Made by a program: the position numbers and the translations under genes. Of a stretch of DNA of 64,000 bases, positions 12,201 through 25,200 are shown one piece after another (the stretch's first letter is position 1; every line of letters begins with the position of its first letter). Under the pieces are notes generated by a model. That model ran no database searches and was not told the DNA's origin. It was given only the letters and a program-made list of their open reading frames with translations. The stretch comes from Deuterostichococcus epilithicus. Taxonomy: Eukaryota > Chlorophyta > Trebouxiophyceae > Prasiolales > Stichococcaceae. The stretch is taken from the NCBI GenBank assembly GCA_033439295.1, contig JAVTLE010000008.1, positions 2,294,001 to 2,358,000 on the forward strand, written 5' to 3'.

Positions 12201-15200
12201 GGAGCCGTCTTCGCTGCCGGCCTGCAAGACATGTAGAAACCGGGTCTGATGAATGTTGTGGCTTAAGCAATCGGGCACTGACACCTCTGCATGGGAGGGG
12301 CTGTTGCAGCAGATCCCTGACCAAGCAGTGGCGACAGGCTGGTCGATGCCGTCAGCTTGTGAGGTCATGCATGACTGAGCTGCAGCAGGCGTGTCGATGA
12401 CGCTGAGGCCAGCTCCTTGCACTGCATCGTGAGACATGCATGCGCCCAGCATGACGGTGGGAGTCAGGTTTTGTTTGGGACGCACCTCAGAGCCGTCAAT
12501 GTCGATGCGGTGGGCCGACAAGCCGCCTGGGCTCGGGGGTCCCAGCACCGCATGCGTCTGTGGGTGGCCCAGATAATTGCGGAGGCCGCCCACCTCCCCA
12601 CTCGTCGCCGCCGTTGCTGCTGGGCTCGTGGTGCCGCCCAGGGCGGCGTCAGCTGCCGCGCCGTGGGCGGGAGAGGCGGCAGCGCTGTGCCGTCCCGCGC
12701 CGCTGTGGGCGCCGTCGCCGAGGCTGCTGTCGGCGCCGACGGCCCCGCTGCTGCTGGAGAGTCCGCCGGCCGCGAGCGACTGCCGGCTGGCGGAGTCAGG
12801 GGAGCCGATGCCGTGCAGCCAGGACTCCACATGGCTGCGTGCATCTCGGCTGGAGGGATGGCCGCCTGTGGAGCAGGCTTCCATGTCGGCGTCGGCGCCG
12901 CCGTCTTCGGACCCCGAGCTGCCATCGCGCTGCGGCGCGAAGCTGCCGCGGCCGCCGGCGTGCCTGCCGCCGCGGCCAGCCCGGCCGCTGCGACGCGGCG
13001 GGGNGTTCGCGCCGCCGGAGGGCGCAGCTGCCGCAGCTTCGCAGGCCATGCCGTCGGAGGGTCCCGGTGCAGGCACCGCTGCGGCAGGGTTCCACTTCAG
13101 GCCCCGGATCCTGCCGCGCACCGCTCCGGCGGCGGCGGCGGTACCGCCGGCGACCGCNCCCNTGCCGCTGCTGCCGTGCGCGCTGCCGCTGCCGGGCCNG
13201 GAGCCGCCTGCCGAGCCGCCGCCGCCGCCCCCGACCGCCGGCATCTTTTCTGGCGAGCCACGCGAGCTGCGGGGGTTCCAGGCGTTGCCCAAGGAAGACC
13301 TGCGCCTGCCACCGGCGGCTAACGATCTGGTGGCAGCGCTGCTCTGCGGCAGGCCGTGCTCGTGGCTGTCGCCAGCTTCGCCATCCGAGTTGTCGATCCA
13401 GCTGGCGCGGCCGCCATCATGAGGTGCACCATCTGCCGCCGCAGTTGGCTGCGCATCGTGGGGCCGCCAGCCCGTGTTGGGCCGCAGGCTGCCAATGCCG
13501 CTGCGACGGCCATGGAACGGCGAGGTTGTGGTGGTCTCGTCATCCGAGTGCAGGCTGCCACCATGCGCGCCGTCTGACCGCAAAACATCAGCGCCGTTGG
13601 TGTCACGGCTTGCGTCAGCAGGCATCGGCTGACCAGCAGCACCGCTCGCAAGCTGGCCACCCCCGCCTGCGTCGCTCCCATCGTGCTGCGGCTGCGCGCC
13701 AGCCGGCTCGCCATGCGAGACCTTCCGACTGCGTCGAGCCACGGCAGCGGCGGCTGCGGCTGCGGCGGCGGCGCCGATGCCCCCCAAGATGCCTGGCGCT
13801 CGCTTATCCAGCACGACCTCGGCGGACCCGCTGCCTCCCTGGCCGGCTGTGATGCTGTTGCCACCTTGACCACCAGCAACACCGCCTGCTGCAACCTCTG
13901 AGCCAGAGGTGCCGCCCGTCGTGCCATACAGGCGGACCTGCGCACCGCTGACGCTGCTGCCGTCGCTGTCGGCAGAGCTGTCCTCGTCACTGCCGTCGTC
14001 GCTGCCGACAGAGCAATACGATTCCGCAGTGCCCGCCACGGCGGCCGCGCCGCCACTCTGGACGCACAAGTTGGCTGCACGGTGCAGCGCGGCTGCCGCC
14101 AGCAGTGTGGCATCATCGTCTGGGGTGAAGCCGCCGTCGGTGCCACTCCTTGCTCTGCCAGCTGCGGTGCCGGCTGCTGATCTGTGCGCGCCTGTGCCCA
14201 CCGTGCGGCGGCGGCCAGTTGCGGCAGGCGGGATGCAATCCGCCTCCGCCAGCGCCGCCTCGAAGATATCGCCTATAGTGATTGTGCGCAAGGCGTCAAA
14301 ACAATTTTGAAACCTGACTACTGGATATCAGTAGTGCAGTCGCAGTGACTGCGCTGGAGTATGCAGGATTGCATGTGTAAGACAGTGGTATTAAGTCGCT
14401 GCATCATACTAAATGCTGCATGGTGCCAGGGCTGGAGCAGATTCGGCACCTGAAGCGCGGGCGCTGTCCCCGTAGCGGCCACTGTGCTGCGCGCGCGCCC
14501 GCAAAGAATGCTGCACTGCTGCTTCCGCCGTCGTTTGACGGGTCCTGCATTCAGATGCTTGTCAAAACCAAACTGTAATGTTGCCTCCCAAAACTGAATG
14601 TTTCGAAACCTATGCCAGCGACTCGATCCTTTCAGCCCAGAATAAGTGGCGAGAACCCTCGGGGCTTTACAGTATAGGTACATTGCAAGATCGTATGAAA
14701 GACCCTCTCGCTGGTGATAGGCAAGCAAAGAGAGAAGGCTTTAACGCACCCGCTCTGCAGGTAGGAGGCCAGCAGCGCCGCAACCGCTGCAGACTGCACG
14801 CCTGCATCCCGGTTGCTGCCCTCCGCTGCCGATGTGGTGTCCACTGAGCTGTACAGCTCGGATCCCGGCGCCAGGTCCGCAAAGTCCCAGCTGGGTTGGC
14901 GNNNNNNGNCGCCGCCGGCGGCGCGGCGCCGACCGCGGGCGGGAGACCCCCGGCTGCAGCATCGAGCCGCACAAAGTNCAAGGNGGAGCGCGGCAGCTGC
15001 AGGGATGNCGCGTAGCCTCCGACGCCGGTGCCGACGAGGTCGGCGCCGCCGCCAGAGCCGCTGCCGTGGTGAGCGCGGGCGCTCGACCCGCCAAAATCGC
15101 CAAACCCAGCGTCAGCGCCGTGCCCGTTGCCGCCGCTGCCACCGCCACGATTGGGGCCAGCAGCACTGGCGCGACCGCCAACACCGGAGCCTGGAGGTCG

Positions 15201-18200
15201 TGACCCGCCAAGGATGTGGCCGTCGGTGGCGGCGCCACGAGATTCGCGGCGGGTGCTCCTGCGTTCACCGCCACCGTCGCTGGCGTCGCTTTCGGCGGCC
15301 CAGTCGGCGAAGCCCGAGTAGCGCCGGCTGGCGGCGCGGCTGGTGGTGTATGGATCCCTGCCGCCGGCGCCGGCGACGCCGCCATAAGAAGCATCCAGCT
15401 CCTCGGCGGGTACCTCAGCGGCGCGCTTGTTGGAGCGAGGCGCGTGTGGCGAGTTGCCGTACCGGCCAGTTACCTGTTGCCGGTGCAACCAACAGAAGCT
15501 GAGCTGTACAGCTTCACTGCAGTAGCTGCCCGAACCAATCTCATGCCGCAATGCTTTGGAAGATTTCGAGCGAGCTGAAGCGATGTGAACGAGCTGTGAC
15601 TGCAATGGATGCCAATATTCCGCATTGCTGGAGCAGCGGTCTTCGCCGCAAGTCGGCAGCCATCTTGGCAGGAGCAGCCTTGCCCCACTGACGAAGCTGA
15701 CACACGGCATTCCAACAGCATTGGCACACCTGCTGCCTGGGGGTAGACGCCCCAGAGCGCGTGCCAAGCGCAGCGTCGCGCACCCGCCACCGCGTGGGCT
15801 GCCACTCTGGCCGCTGCGGCAGCTCCTTGGACGCGTACATCGATGACGCGCCGGTGCCTGTGCAGATCAGCAGATAAGAGTCTGAAGATTCCGCTGTGGA
15901 TCAGTGTAGTAGGCCATGCGGCAAGGGTTCGATCCGGGGAAGACGGCATGGTTAGCAGGCGGGGCCACCTAGCTGCAGTGCAGGTCGGCCTGTGTGCAGG
16001 TGCTCGCCTGGCGGCCGCCACGGCGGCAGGCTCTCGCTGGGCGTGCCAGCGGCGCCTCCGNCNCCNGCGCGCCGCATGTCGCCGCCCCGCAGGATCGTCG
16101 GCGTCGTGTTCTTCTCCGGGTCGCCAGGCGACAGGATGGTGGGCAGCCCGCCGGCGGTGTGCCGCCGCGGCCGTCTGGAAGCGGACACCGGCGACGCTGG
16201 CTCCGAGCTGCACTGCGTGCGCTTTGGTGCAGCGTCCGCAGTCCAGCGCCGGCCGACGGCGTGCGCATCCGGGATGCTGTCTGTGTCCACTGCGGATCGC
16301 AAGGATGCACTGTTGTATTGCCACAAGCCGTCGCCCCCGTGCGCGGCCAGGCATTGCCGCCCGCACGAAGCCCAGCTGTCGCCAATCAGCCGGCCCTGTC
16401 CGCTCGCCGCTGCCGCCGCCGCCGCCGCCAGCAGGGGCAGGCAAGAGAGTGATACCCAATGCGAGTGAACCCTAACATGCCGAGTGCCCTCACCAGAGGA
16501 GCCGGAGCGGCGCAGGCGTGGCGTGGCGCCTGGCGCGGCGCCTACACCGGTGCGGCTGCGCCGCACGCGCTGCCGGCGCCGCTCGCGCTGACGCGCTGCG
16601 CCGCCAGGTCGGATGCGCGCGGCCTCACTCCCACCTGTTGAGTCCAGGGAGGAGGTTTCGGCTGCAGGCCGCGCAACAAGCATCGGATCACCTGGATCAC
16701 CTGTTGAGTAGCATTGACGGAGGCAGCCCCACAACCCGCATGTCAGCCCCCACGCGTTCGACAAGCAGCTGACCCCAGTGCAACGTAGGTGGCTCATGCC
16801 AAAAGCAAAGTCAGGCGCGGCAGGGCTCGCCGGCATTGGTGTGCTGACCAACGACTCGGTCACCCCGCACTGGGTACCTTTGATTACAGCAAGCACAGCT
16901 CCAAAGGGGATCTCCAGCGGGCCTGCGGCCGTCCCGCACCTGGCTGCTGTGGCTGCGCAGCAGGTCCTGCAGGTGGGCCAGGCTGTTGGACTCGTCGGCC
17001 CTGCTGGCCCTGCGCGGCGGCGGCAGCGCGGGCGCCGGGCGCCCAGACCCAAGCCGCGATGCGCCCCCTCCCTGCGCAGGCCGCAGGCAGCGTCACACTG
17101 CCGCGAGACCCGTGGCAATGTCGGTTGCTCGGTCGTTCGGTCCTGGTGAGGCACCTGGGGCTCGAGTCGCGCCAAGAGCTAGGCCCCATGCTGCAGCCGC
17201 ACCTAACCCCTCCTTAATGCCCACAGCAAACAGCATGGAGCCGCGCCGTCTCAAATTTCCCCACCTGATTGGCAGACGGCTTCGGCGAAAGCTCCAGGAG
17301 CTCTGCAGCGATGCTGCGGTCGGCGGGCCAGATGAGGTCGCAGTGGGTCATCAGGAAGCGCATCGCGTGCGGCGCCGCCAGCGCGTTTGGCACGTCCCGC
17401 ACCGCCTGCTGCCGCTGGGAGCCCGGCCGCAGCAGCGCCGCCGCCAGCACCGAGGCTAGCCACTCCTCCAGCTCCGCGCCGCCGGCGGCAGCAAAGCGCA
17501 CCGCCACCGCGATGAGCCGCCGCAGCGTGCCTGCGGCAAGGCATCGACCATGTGGACCGACGCTAAATACAGCAGAGGGCACGCCCTTGTGACCACGCCA
17601 GAATGCGCGCCAACAACAGCAGCATACTGTGTGCCTGCTGTGCCGCGAGATGTGGCAGGACACGTCCTGCCCCAAGCTCCACGAATGCACGCAACACAAA
17701 GCGAAATCCAGAAGCAAAACCAGGCAGGGGGGCGCACCCTGCCGCGTGGGCGGCACACGCTCCATGACCAGCGTCATGATGTAGGAGGTGGTGATGTGAT
17801 CCTCCAGCGTCTGCTGCGCCTGCGCCGCGCGGCACACGTCCTTGAAGTTCTGCGGCTGCGCCAGCTGCAGCACGTCGTCCCGCTCCGCTGCGTGCAGCGC
17901 CGCCGCAAACACCGCGTGCGCCCCTGCCTCGACCAGGCCTGCGCGTATCGACGGGGATCGGCCGGTCAAGGACGGTTGAAAACGCCGAAGATGTGGGACA
18001 ACGTGTGGGACAGTCCATGCTGCGGGTCTGGAGCCGGTTGCCAGACAGTGCTGAACTGGGCGTGCGTGACGGAACCGGGGCGCATGGAGCTCAGGGCAGG
18101 CTGCAGCATGACTGACCTGCATGGTCGCGCGTGGCGAGGCTGCGGAACGCCTGCTGCACCCGCTCCGCCTCCAGCCCCCCGGGCGCCCCCAGGTCCGCTG

Positions 18201-18514
18201 CGCAGGAGCAGCGTGACTGCCGCGTCAGACTGGCACCGGCGTACTGACCCCCAGTTGCAACGTGCTGGCTGGCACAACAAAGCCATACCAGCAGCGTGAT
18301 ATCTGATTTAGCACCGCAGTACGGCATCAGGCGGGCACTGAGCGTCCAGCAGTTTCGCGCCTGTCTCCAGGAAGTCAAGAGCCGTGGTGAGCTGGGTGTG
18401 GCCCCCCTGCTGCGCCGACTGCGCAGCTGCCGCAACGTTGCCAGCGTCATAGCGCAGCTGGAACACCTGGTGCAGCTCCGACACCAGGGAGCCGACCAGA
18501 CTCCCACGAGCCAT
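3285..18514 (-). CDS. Formin with FH1-FH2 core and long novel N-terminus
   Basis: Actin nucleator and elongation factor. Well-defined FH2 exons, 5' to 3' on the minus strand: 9269-9390 (KNLHWEKI), 8707-8898 (KISLIEQRRAHNLNIEL), 8218-8328, 7556-7690 (NVEQYFLAV), 7210-7345 (LHEIRDTGNELNAGTHRGSAF), 6233-6393 (FKLDTLLRLADVKTTD), 5720-5893, 5422-5565 (KYFGERF), 4964-5093 (basic FH2 tail). FH1 polyproline lies at about 9809-10130. The C-terminus continues in phase through 4302-4731, 3954-4118, 3492-3708 and 3285-3335 (stop). Upstream, 14313 down to about 11.8 kb and 14750-15473 are long Ser/Gly/Ala-rich exons, and 16940-17071 joins to an N-terminal helical domain (separate entry). Exons between about 9.8 and 11.9 kb change frame more than once in GC-rich tracts, so that part of the model is unreliable. 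No signal peptide or membrane helix was recognised, so it does not look like a plant class I formin. Confidence 0.85.
6015..6072. repeat. GCATGT hexamer microsatellite
   Basis: About ten imperfect copies of a GCATGT/GCGTGT unit in the formin intron between exons 5720-5893 and 6233-6393. Confidence 0.9.
6461..6866 (-). repeat. Stack of four decayed copies of an FH2 exon head
   Basis: The intron upstream (minus strand) of formin exon 6233-6393 contains partial copies of that exon's acceptor plus first 45 bases at about 6461-6503, 6614-6656, 6719-6765 and 6826-6866. Two of them (6431-6503 and 6691-6765) share extra flanking sequence. All are diverged and out of frame or stop-containing. Confidence 0.8.
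8392..8465 (-). repeat. Ghost copy of formin exon 8218-8328 head
   Basis: About 70 bases upstream of the true acceptor (minus strand), the sequence repeats the exon start encoding AALLAMDDSALSVEQLAA with substitutions (reading roughly AALPATDDVALSAEQPAA). Confidence 0.78.
8938..9015 (-). repeat. Ghost copy of formin exon 8707-8898 head
   Basis: Just upstream of the acceptor at 8898 the intron repeats the exon start (GKRAVRKEDLELDFQQLELPVG) in degraded form, including the Lys/Arg-rich opening and the PVGR end. Confidence 0.8.
9809..10130 (-). other. FH1 polyproline region with a frame change
   Basis: On the minus strand two blocks of eight or nine prolines, spaced by KPPGAPAAAPKLKA, are read in one frame down to about 9980. 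From there the proline blocks continue (KPGRQA and RKPGSG spacers) only in another frame, ending at KGKL before the donor at 9808. The blocks are profilin-binding FH1 tracts. The frame change falls in a run of GCC-like triplets and is either a sequencing indel or a real slippage site. Confidence 0.8.
17265..18514 (-). CDS. 5' exons of the formin gene: unidentified helical domain
   Basis: Four exons in perfect phase: 18339-18514 (ATG, MARGSLVGSLVSELHQVFQ), 18117-18229, 17738-17938 (LEDHITTSYIMTLVMERV) and 17265-17530 (RFLMTHCDLIWP). They join in phase 0 to 16940-17071, a disordered linker that leads toward the formin middle region. About 250 residues, Ala/Leu-rich and alpha-helical in character. 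The block RFLMTHCDLIWP, preceded by a helical stretch, vaguely recalls the end of RhoGAP domains or an armadillo GBD/FH3 module, but no arginine finger or other diagnostic residue was found, so the function is left open. The ATG at 18514 is chosen because the frame is open to it; an upstream exon is possible. It could be a separate gene if the splice links at 15.8-17 kb are wrong. Confidence 0.6.
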
Positions 18515-19234
18515 CCGGATGTCGATGCACCACTTCAAACTCAACGGCAGCAAAAAGCTTGCTGCTACGGTTGCTGTCTCCGGGCGCTACAATGCATAGC
18601 TTCCGAGCAACGCAAAGCCGCGCGGAGCTTGCTCGGCTCTACAGTAAAATGTTCAATGGGCAGCTGTTGACACCACAGATAGGTATGTGCAGGACAGGAG
18701 CAGAGCCTCGAGGCGTGCGCGGGGTGCTTCAGGCAGTGGTGAGCAGGCCATCAACACTCTGAAAATCGTGTGCCTGCGACCAAGCAGGCTATTGCTGCAT
18801 ACATCTGCGTCCCTCTGCGACAGACAAGTTCGTGTGTGCTAGCGGTGTTAGCAGGTACCTAGTCGCACCGCATGAACCATGAAGCAAAGCATGCCTCGCT
18901 GATCGCGCTGTTGCAAAAATCGCGATGCAGCAGCGCCTGAATCATCGTGCCACACTGATGGCGCAAGGCTGACTCCGACTGCCGACATCATCATTGATGG
19001 TGATCAGACTACGGATCGGCCACCTGGCAGCGTGCATCTCGCTTAATCTTAGCAGCTGCCTGTGCCTCAGCATCACAACGGCTATTGCAGGCTGGCAGCT
19101 TGCCTTGTGGGCTGGTCGCAGCCGGCTTCGTGAAGCTTTTGCCGACCATGACTTGTCCTCCGATGCCAGTGCAACCCACCCTTGATGCCTGACTCCGGCC
19201 TCACCAGGCAATTGATGTTGTCGGGGTGACTCTG
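18515..19234. promoter_or_regulatory. Divergent intergenic region, formin / S1P
   Basis: About 720 bases lie between the formin ATG (minus) and the S1P ATG (plus). No supported exon, tRNA or clear TATA box was seen. It must hold the 5' UTRs and promoters of both genes if the starts are right. Confidence 0.5.
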
Positions 19235-22200
19235 ATGAGCCCTCTGGCAGCACTGCTGCTGCTGCTTGCCGTCGGAGGCGTCGTCAGCAACGACCGTGCT
19301 GGAGAATGTGGTCTCAGGCCACTGCAATTCGGCAGCCCACAGGTATGGCCTCCCCGGTGTGGCAGCACAAGGTGTTGTGGCTGTTCTTCCGGAACATCTC
19401 TGAGCGATCACTGCGAACTAACCAGCTGCTGTGGTGCTATCTTGATCCTAGGCTCCACGGTGAAACTGCCGCACACTTCATGTAGTGCTCGAAAGACGCT
19501 GGAAAGCAGCAAAATTCACAATGCAGTGCAGTGCAATGCAATGATTTCTCACAGACCAATGTGATTGTTTCCAGGAACGCCCAGCAGCACAGCAGTGCGC
19601 CGGCGAGGCCTGCGGCGTGGGCTTCTTTGATGCGGGCGGCAGCAGGGAATCGGCCAGCTGCAGAAGCCCAGCGGCGCAGCATCGGGATGGCGGGCGTGAC
19701 GAGGAGCCAACCGCAGCGGCGGATGATGCGCGGTACATCGTCCGTTTTCGGCAGTATCGTATGGCAGCGGACCATCGTGCCACCGTCACGGCGGCCTTGC
19801 AGGCCCTGCAGACAGCGGCGCAACAGTCCAATGGCAGCCGCGCAGCAGCGCAGCCCGACCAGGCGCCCTGGCGGTGGATCACGCGGCACAACAAGGCGGC
19901 GGCGCACCCGACGGATTTTGGCTTGCTTGCATGCAAGCCCTCCGTGGCTGACGCACTGAAGGTCTGCCATGGGCTGCGCCTGCAGAGCAGTGCAGTGACG
20001 TGTTCTGGGCTTGAAACATGCCTGCTGAGCATGCTCAGTGTTGCCGGCGGCACCTTGGCATGTCGACGAGTGAGGAGGCCGAGCTTGTTGCCCTGGACTT
20101 GTGCATCGACAGTTTCAATCACGGCAGCCATTCGGCAGCCCTCTCATGCACGCACCTAGTCCTGTGTGATGTCTCATGCGCGAGACCCACTGCATGCACT
20201 CGCAGGCCTGCTTGCTGAGGGAGGCTGACGTGAAGGATGTCCACCCGGACCGGCAGTTGACACGGTCGCTGGTGTCGGAGCGGCCGGCGGACGCCCCGCA
20301 GGACGCGGGCAGCCTGCACCACGACGAAGTTGCGGGTGTCATCCGCAAACGGCCTGGCAGGTGCGTGACGACAGCGCACGGGCCGTGCGCAGGGTAGCTC
20401 GCTCCAGGGTGGCAGTGCTGGGCCAGAACTGGATGGAAGAGGTCCATGGATTTGGTAGCGCTGCCGAGGTTACCCCGTGAAATCGTGTGGGACCAGCTGA
20501 TGGCCCTCATGCTTCTGCGGCAGACGTGCTGCCCAACACAGGTGTGCCTCAAGCTTCGCAACCCTAACATGCAGGCTGCAGACGCGGCCGACGCAGGGGC
20601 TGCACGAGTCGGAGGCTCCGGCCCTCAGTGCCGCGGAGCGGCGGAGACTGCTTGGCAGCCGCTCAACAGTCACGGTGAGCGCTGGCCGACCTCTCGAAAA
20701 CCAACCCATCTCCATCTCCAATTTACCAGGATCATGTCACAGCTCTTGCGATGAATGATCGTCCGACCCTTCAGGATGCTGGTGCAGAGGGTGTTCCCGC
20801 GGAACAGCTGTAGGTGGCCACATGCAGAGATTCCAGCGAGTGTTATGTTATCACATGCAACTCAATTGTGCACTGCTGGTGCAGGGGGCTTTCCAAGCGG
20901 AGCAGCTGTGGGAGGCGGGTTTCAAGGGCGCCGGCGTCAAGATGGGCGTCTTTGACACCGGCATCCGGCTGGACCACCCGCATGTGAAGAACATCAGGTG
21001 CTGTTAACGGCTCGAAGACTTCGAGGCTGGTTGAAGACACATGCTGCGCACGCAGCTACTGCAGAAGATATGTGCACAAATGCTGCATGAAAAGGCACCA
21101 TCATGCCCGGCAACCATCTGGAACGCTACGTCCTGGACACTGTGAACCCTGTGACAAGCAGGACAGCTAACGAACAGATGACATCGCTGCCGGTCGGCTT
21201 TTGTTAGCCTTCCAGAAGGGATAGAGGCCCAGCCTCAGAAGGTGCTCAGCAGCACCTGGTGTCCCTGCGCGGCAGGGAGCGCTCCAACTGGACGCACGAG
21301 CCAACGCTGGAGGACGGGCTGGGGCACGGCACATTCGTTGCCGGCGTCATAGCATCAGGGGACGCGGACTGCCCCGGCTTTGCGCCCGAGGTGGAGCTGT
21401 ACACCTTCCGCGTGTTCACCAACGACCAGGTGGGAAGTTACAAATTCGTCAGCTTCGGTGGGAGGAGGTTGCAGCATGGCTGGACGACGAGGCTTCTGGA
21501 GGGGTGTGCAGAGAGCGGCAGCATAGGTATGTGGGGGCGCCCTGCGCCTGCTGGGAAGGACAGCGACAGGTAATGGCGTGGGCCAAGGTTGGCGTTGTGC
21601 TTGGGGCAAGCGGAGGCACAGACTCTCAACTGCATTCGGATTCAGCATGGACTAGCGGGTCGGTTGCGTGCCCGAGTGTGGTTGGTGATTTGCGATGTGG
21701 GCTGAGCGGCACGGTGGTGTGATCTGGCAAAGTGCGCTGATGCTGCACGCTGCAGGTGAGCTACACGAGCTGGTTCCTGGACGCCTTCAACTACGCCATC
21801 GCAAGCGGCATGAACGTTGTCAACCTGTCGATCGGCGGGCCCGACTACCTGGACCAGCCCTTCGTCGAGAAGGTGCGAACCTGTGCAGCTGCACAGTGAG
21901 TGAGGGGATCGCAGGATGGCACCTCAGGCAGTGCTGCAGGGGCTCTGCAGCTGTTTGATTTGGCAGTTGTACGCTATGATATTTGTGCAAGCGGTCGCAG
22001 TTGAGGGTCGGGATCGTTGCCCGCCCTCGCAGGTGTGGGAGATCACCAGCAACGGCATCATCATGGTGTCCGCCATCGGCAACGATGGCCCCCTGTACGG
22101 CACGCTCAACAACCCGGCGGACCAGAATGACGTCATCGGCATCGGCGGCATCGACTTCCAGGACAAGTGCGAAGTTGATAAGGAGTGTCGTCCCATGAGA

Positions 22201-25200
22201 TGGTCTTGTTTTCTGGTGCAAGGAGCCCTTTGACCGCCTGGAAAGGTGATTCAGCGGCAGCGGCAAGTGTTTGGGTACCACACTAGGATCTTGTAGGCGA
22301 GCACCGCCCCAGGAGAAGGCGCTTCATCATGTGCCAAGCGATGTCGCCCGCTGTGTGAATCGGCAGAGCAACGAGATCATTCTAGAGCCGTGCGGCCATG
22401 TTGCCAATGGGTCGCATTCTCCAGCTGCCCGAGACAATGGCCACCCTCGAGTGCTGATGTGGGGTGCCCATCTCTTGTGGAGAAAGCGGGAGTCGACCCG
22501 TCGGCAGCCTGCAAACATGCCTGTTGTCCTGGCCTGCAGCAGCAGCTTTGATATCTGCCTACATGCAATGTATCACGAAACGAAATGCATCTCTCTGCTT
22601 GTCGTGCCTGCAGCATCGCGGGCTTCTCATCTCGCGGCATGTCCACCTGGGAGATCCCCTTTGGCAGCGGCCGCTCAAAGGTGTGTTTCTCAACGCTGTT
22701 TGCCAAGCAGTGCGTGCACCCGACGCCCTGTGAGGACGTGCGACAGCTCCTGAATTGTACCTACTGTACCTCCAGGCTCCAGACACAGCATACACTGGGG
22801 AAACAGAGACTGTCCCATCTGCATGTTGAATCCAGGATGGTCAAGCTGCACTGAGGGCAACTTCAATCGACATTACATGAAACAAATCTCTCAAAATGAA
22901 TCGCAGCCGGATGTGGTGGCTTTTGGCAAGGACGTGATGGGCAGCCGCATCGAGGGCGGCTGCCGCTCGTTGTCGGGCACCAGCGTCGCGTCGCCCGTCG
23001 TCGCCGGCGCCGTGTGCCTGCTGGCGTCCGTTGTGCCGGAGGCCAAGCGGTGAGGCCCCCCGAGTGGTGGCTGTCGCATGGCGATCATCTTCTGCCCGCT
23101 TCTGCTGCACGTGGCCCCTGCCGCCGCCGCCGCCGCTGGCGCCGCTGGTTGTAGCATCCTGGCCTACTTGTGGGAATATATATTGCGCGGCTGCTGCTTG
23201 GCTCGCTGGAACCTCAACGGCGCTGGACGGTGCCACAGCAAGCCACTTGCAGCAGCTGAGCCGGTCCTCCTGCGGCAGGTGGGCGCTGCTGAACCCGGCA
23301 AGCATGAAGCAGGCGCTGGTGGAGGGTGCCACCCGCATCGACGGCCCCAACATGTTCGAGCAGGGCCAGGGCAAGCTGAACCTGCTCGCCTCCAAGGTGG
23401 ATCTGCCAAGTCTGCCAAACCCTAGTTCAAGATGCCTTGAGACCTGTTTTGTCTGGTGTTGCTCCTGATGACAGCTTTTTGGTCACGATGAGGATATTGG
23501 AAGCGAATCAGAGGGCACTCCGGTGCCGAGTCGACCAGCTCTTGACAGGGCCCAAGTTCTCACGACCCCGTTTCTAATCAAAACCTTTGCCATCGCCACA
23601 GGACATCCTGGCGGCGTACGAGCCGCGCGCGTCAGTGGTGCCGGCGGCGCTGAACCTGACAGACTGCCCCTTCGTGTGGCCCTACTGCCGGCAGCCGCTG
23701 TATGCGAATGCCATGCCGGTCATCTTCAATGCCACTGTGCTCAACGGAATGGGGCTGACAGGTGAGCTGGGACGCTTGCACACAGCGGATGAGGGGCATC
23801 GGTCAGCCTGTCGCACCACCATGCCTGGATCGAGGGCAGCAAGGCAGGCGCTCCTTCAAACACATCACTGCACCGCAAAAGCGCCTCCGTGATGTGTATG
23901 CTCAAGGTCTGCCCCGCTGCAAGCACAGCACCGCCTCTGCCTGATCATCCTGACCTGCTCAGCACAGTGTCTCAGTGCTCCAGAAGGTCAATGGACTCAA
24001 AGGCCACTGCTGCATCGTTGAGTCGAGTCTTGCGCTGTCACCACGATGCGACTCTGGGGCATGTTGCCACTTTTAAGGGCACACCTTGGCCTCTCCGGCG
24101 CAGGCGAGTTCGAGGGGGAGCCGAGGTTCACGGCGGCGGACGAAGGCGGGCGGCACCTGGACGTGCGCTTCGAGACGTCGCGCCTGCTGTGGCCCTGGTC
24201 CGGCTTCCTGGCGCTGTACCTGCGCGTCAAGGAGTCTGGGTCCGAGTACGAAGGCCCTGCCAGCGGCAATGTGCGGTTTGGCTGGGTCAATCCGAGATAG
24301 AAGTGCCCTCAGAAGGCCCTCTCCTCCGCGTCACTCGTGGTTCGGATGTCAAATTGGGGTCACTGTTCCTGTACATGGAAAGCAAATGCCTGAGCTATCG
24401 GCACAGCTGCAAACGGCTTGCCAGTTCTCTGGTTGACCAACCTGTTCATGCTCCTCGTGGTCGAGCAGCATGCGAGCGCAACATATGACCAAAGCGTGCA
24501 AGCATACTGGATCCGATACAGTGCCAGATCGTGGCGTGATCATGCCAACCGAAGGTTGCTGATCCGTGCTCATGTGACACTGCAGACAGAACACATCTGC
24601 TCTCCTCCATGAAGCGGGTCAGGAAGTTGATGTGTTGGCATCAGCATGACCACGACCTGTAGCATGGCTGATGACAACGCCAGGGATGCTCATGGGATAT
24701 GGCGAACTTGCTGCGTGCCTCCCAACTGACTTGACGGAAGAATGCGTGTGAGCAACGGCCAGCATGCACCTTGCGTATTCCGACATCGGCCACCTGGCAT
24801 CGGTGCAGGTGACCTTCACCATCGTCAGCCCGCCGGCGCGGGGGGAGCGGAAGCCGCGCCGCTCAATGGTGTCGATGCCGCTGACGGCCGCCATCATCCC
24901 CACGCCACCCAGGTGCCTGTTGAACCTGCTCACAAGGGCGCCTTGCAGCTGCGGACAAGGGCCCTGTCTGCAATGTGCCCCACCATCCTGTCAACGAGTG
25001 ACGCTCGCCCGCACATGGGAATGCCTCCACAATAACCCTCGAGGCTGCAAGGCAGCCAGGCGTCCCTTGAAACTGCTGCGGTGCTCTGCTGCCGCTGTTA
25101 AGTGATTGCCGAACGAGGCAGGCCGTTCCTGCAGGGAGAGGCGGGTGCTCTGGGACCAGTTCCACAGCCTGCGCTACCCGCCGGGCTACCTGCCGCGCGA

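Noticed and set aside
12417-13852. Long plus-strand open frames opposite the formin middle region
   Set aside because: Shadow frames of a GC-rich, Ser/Ala/Gly-rich minus-strand exon; composition is Arg/Cys-rich and no domain is present.
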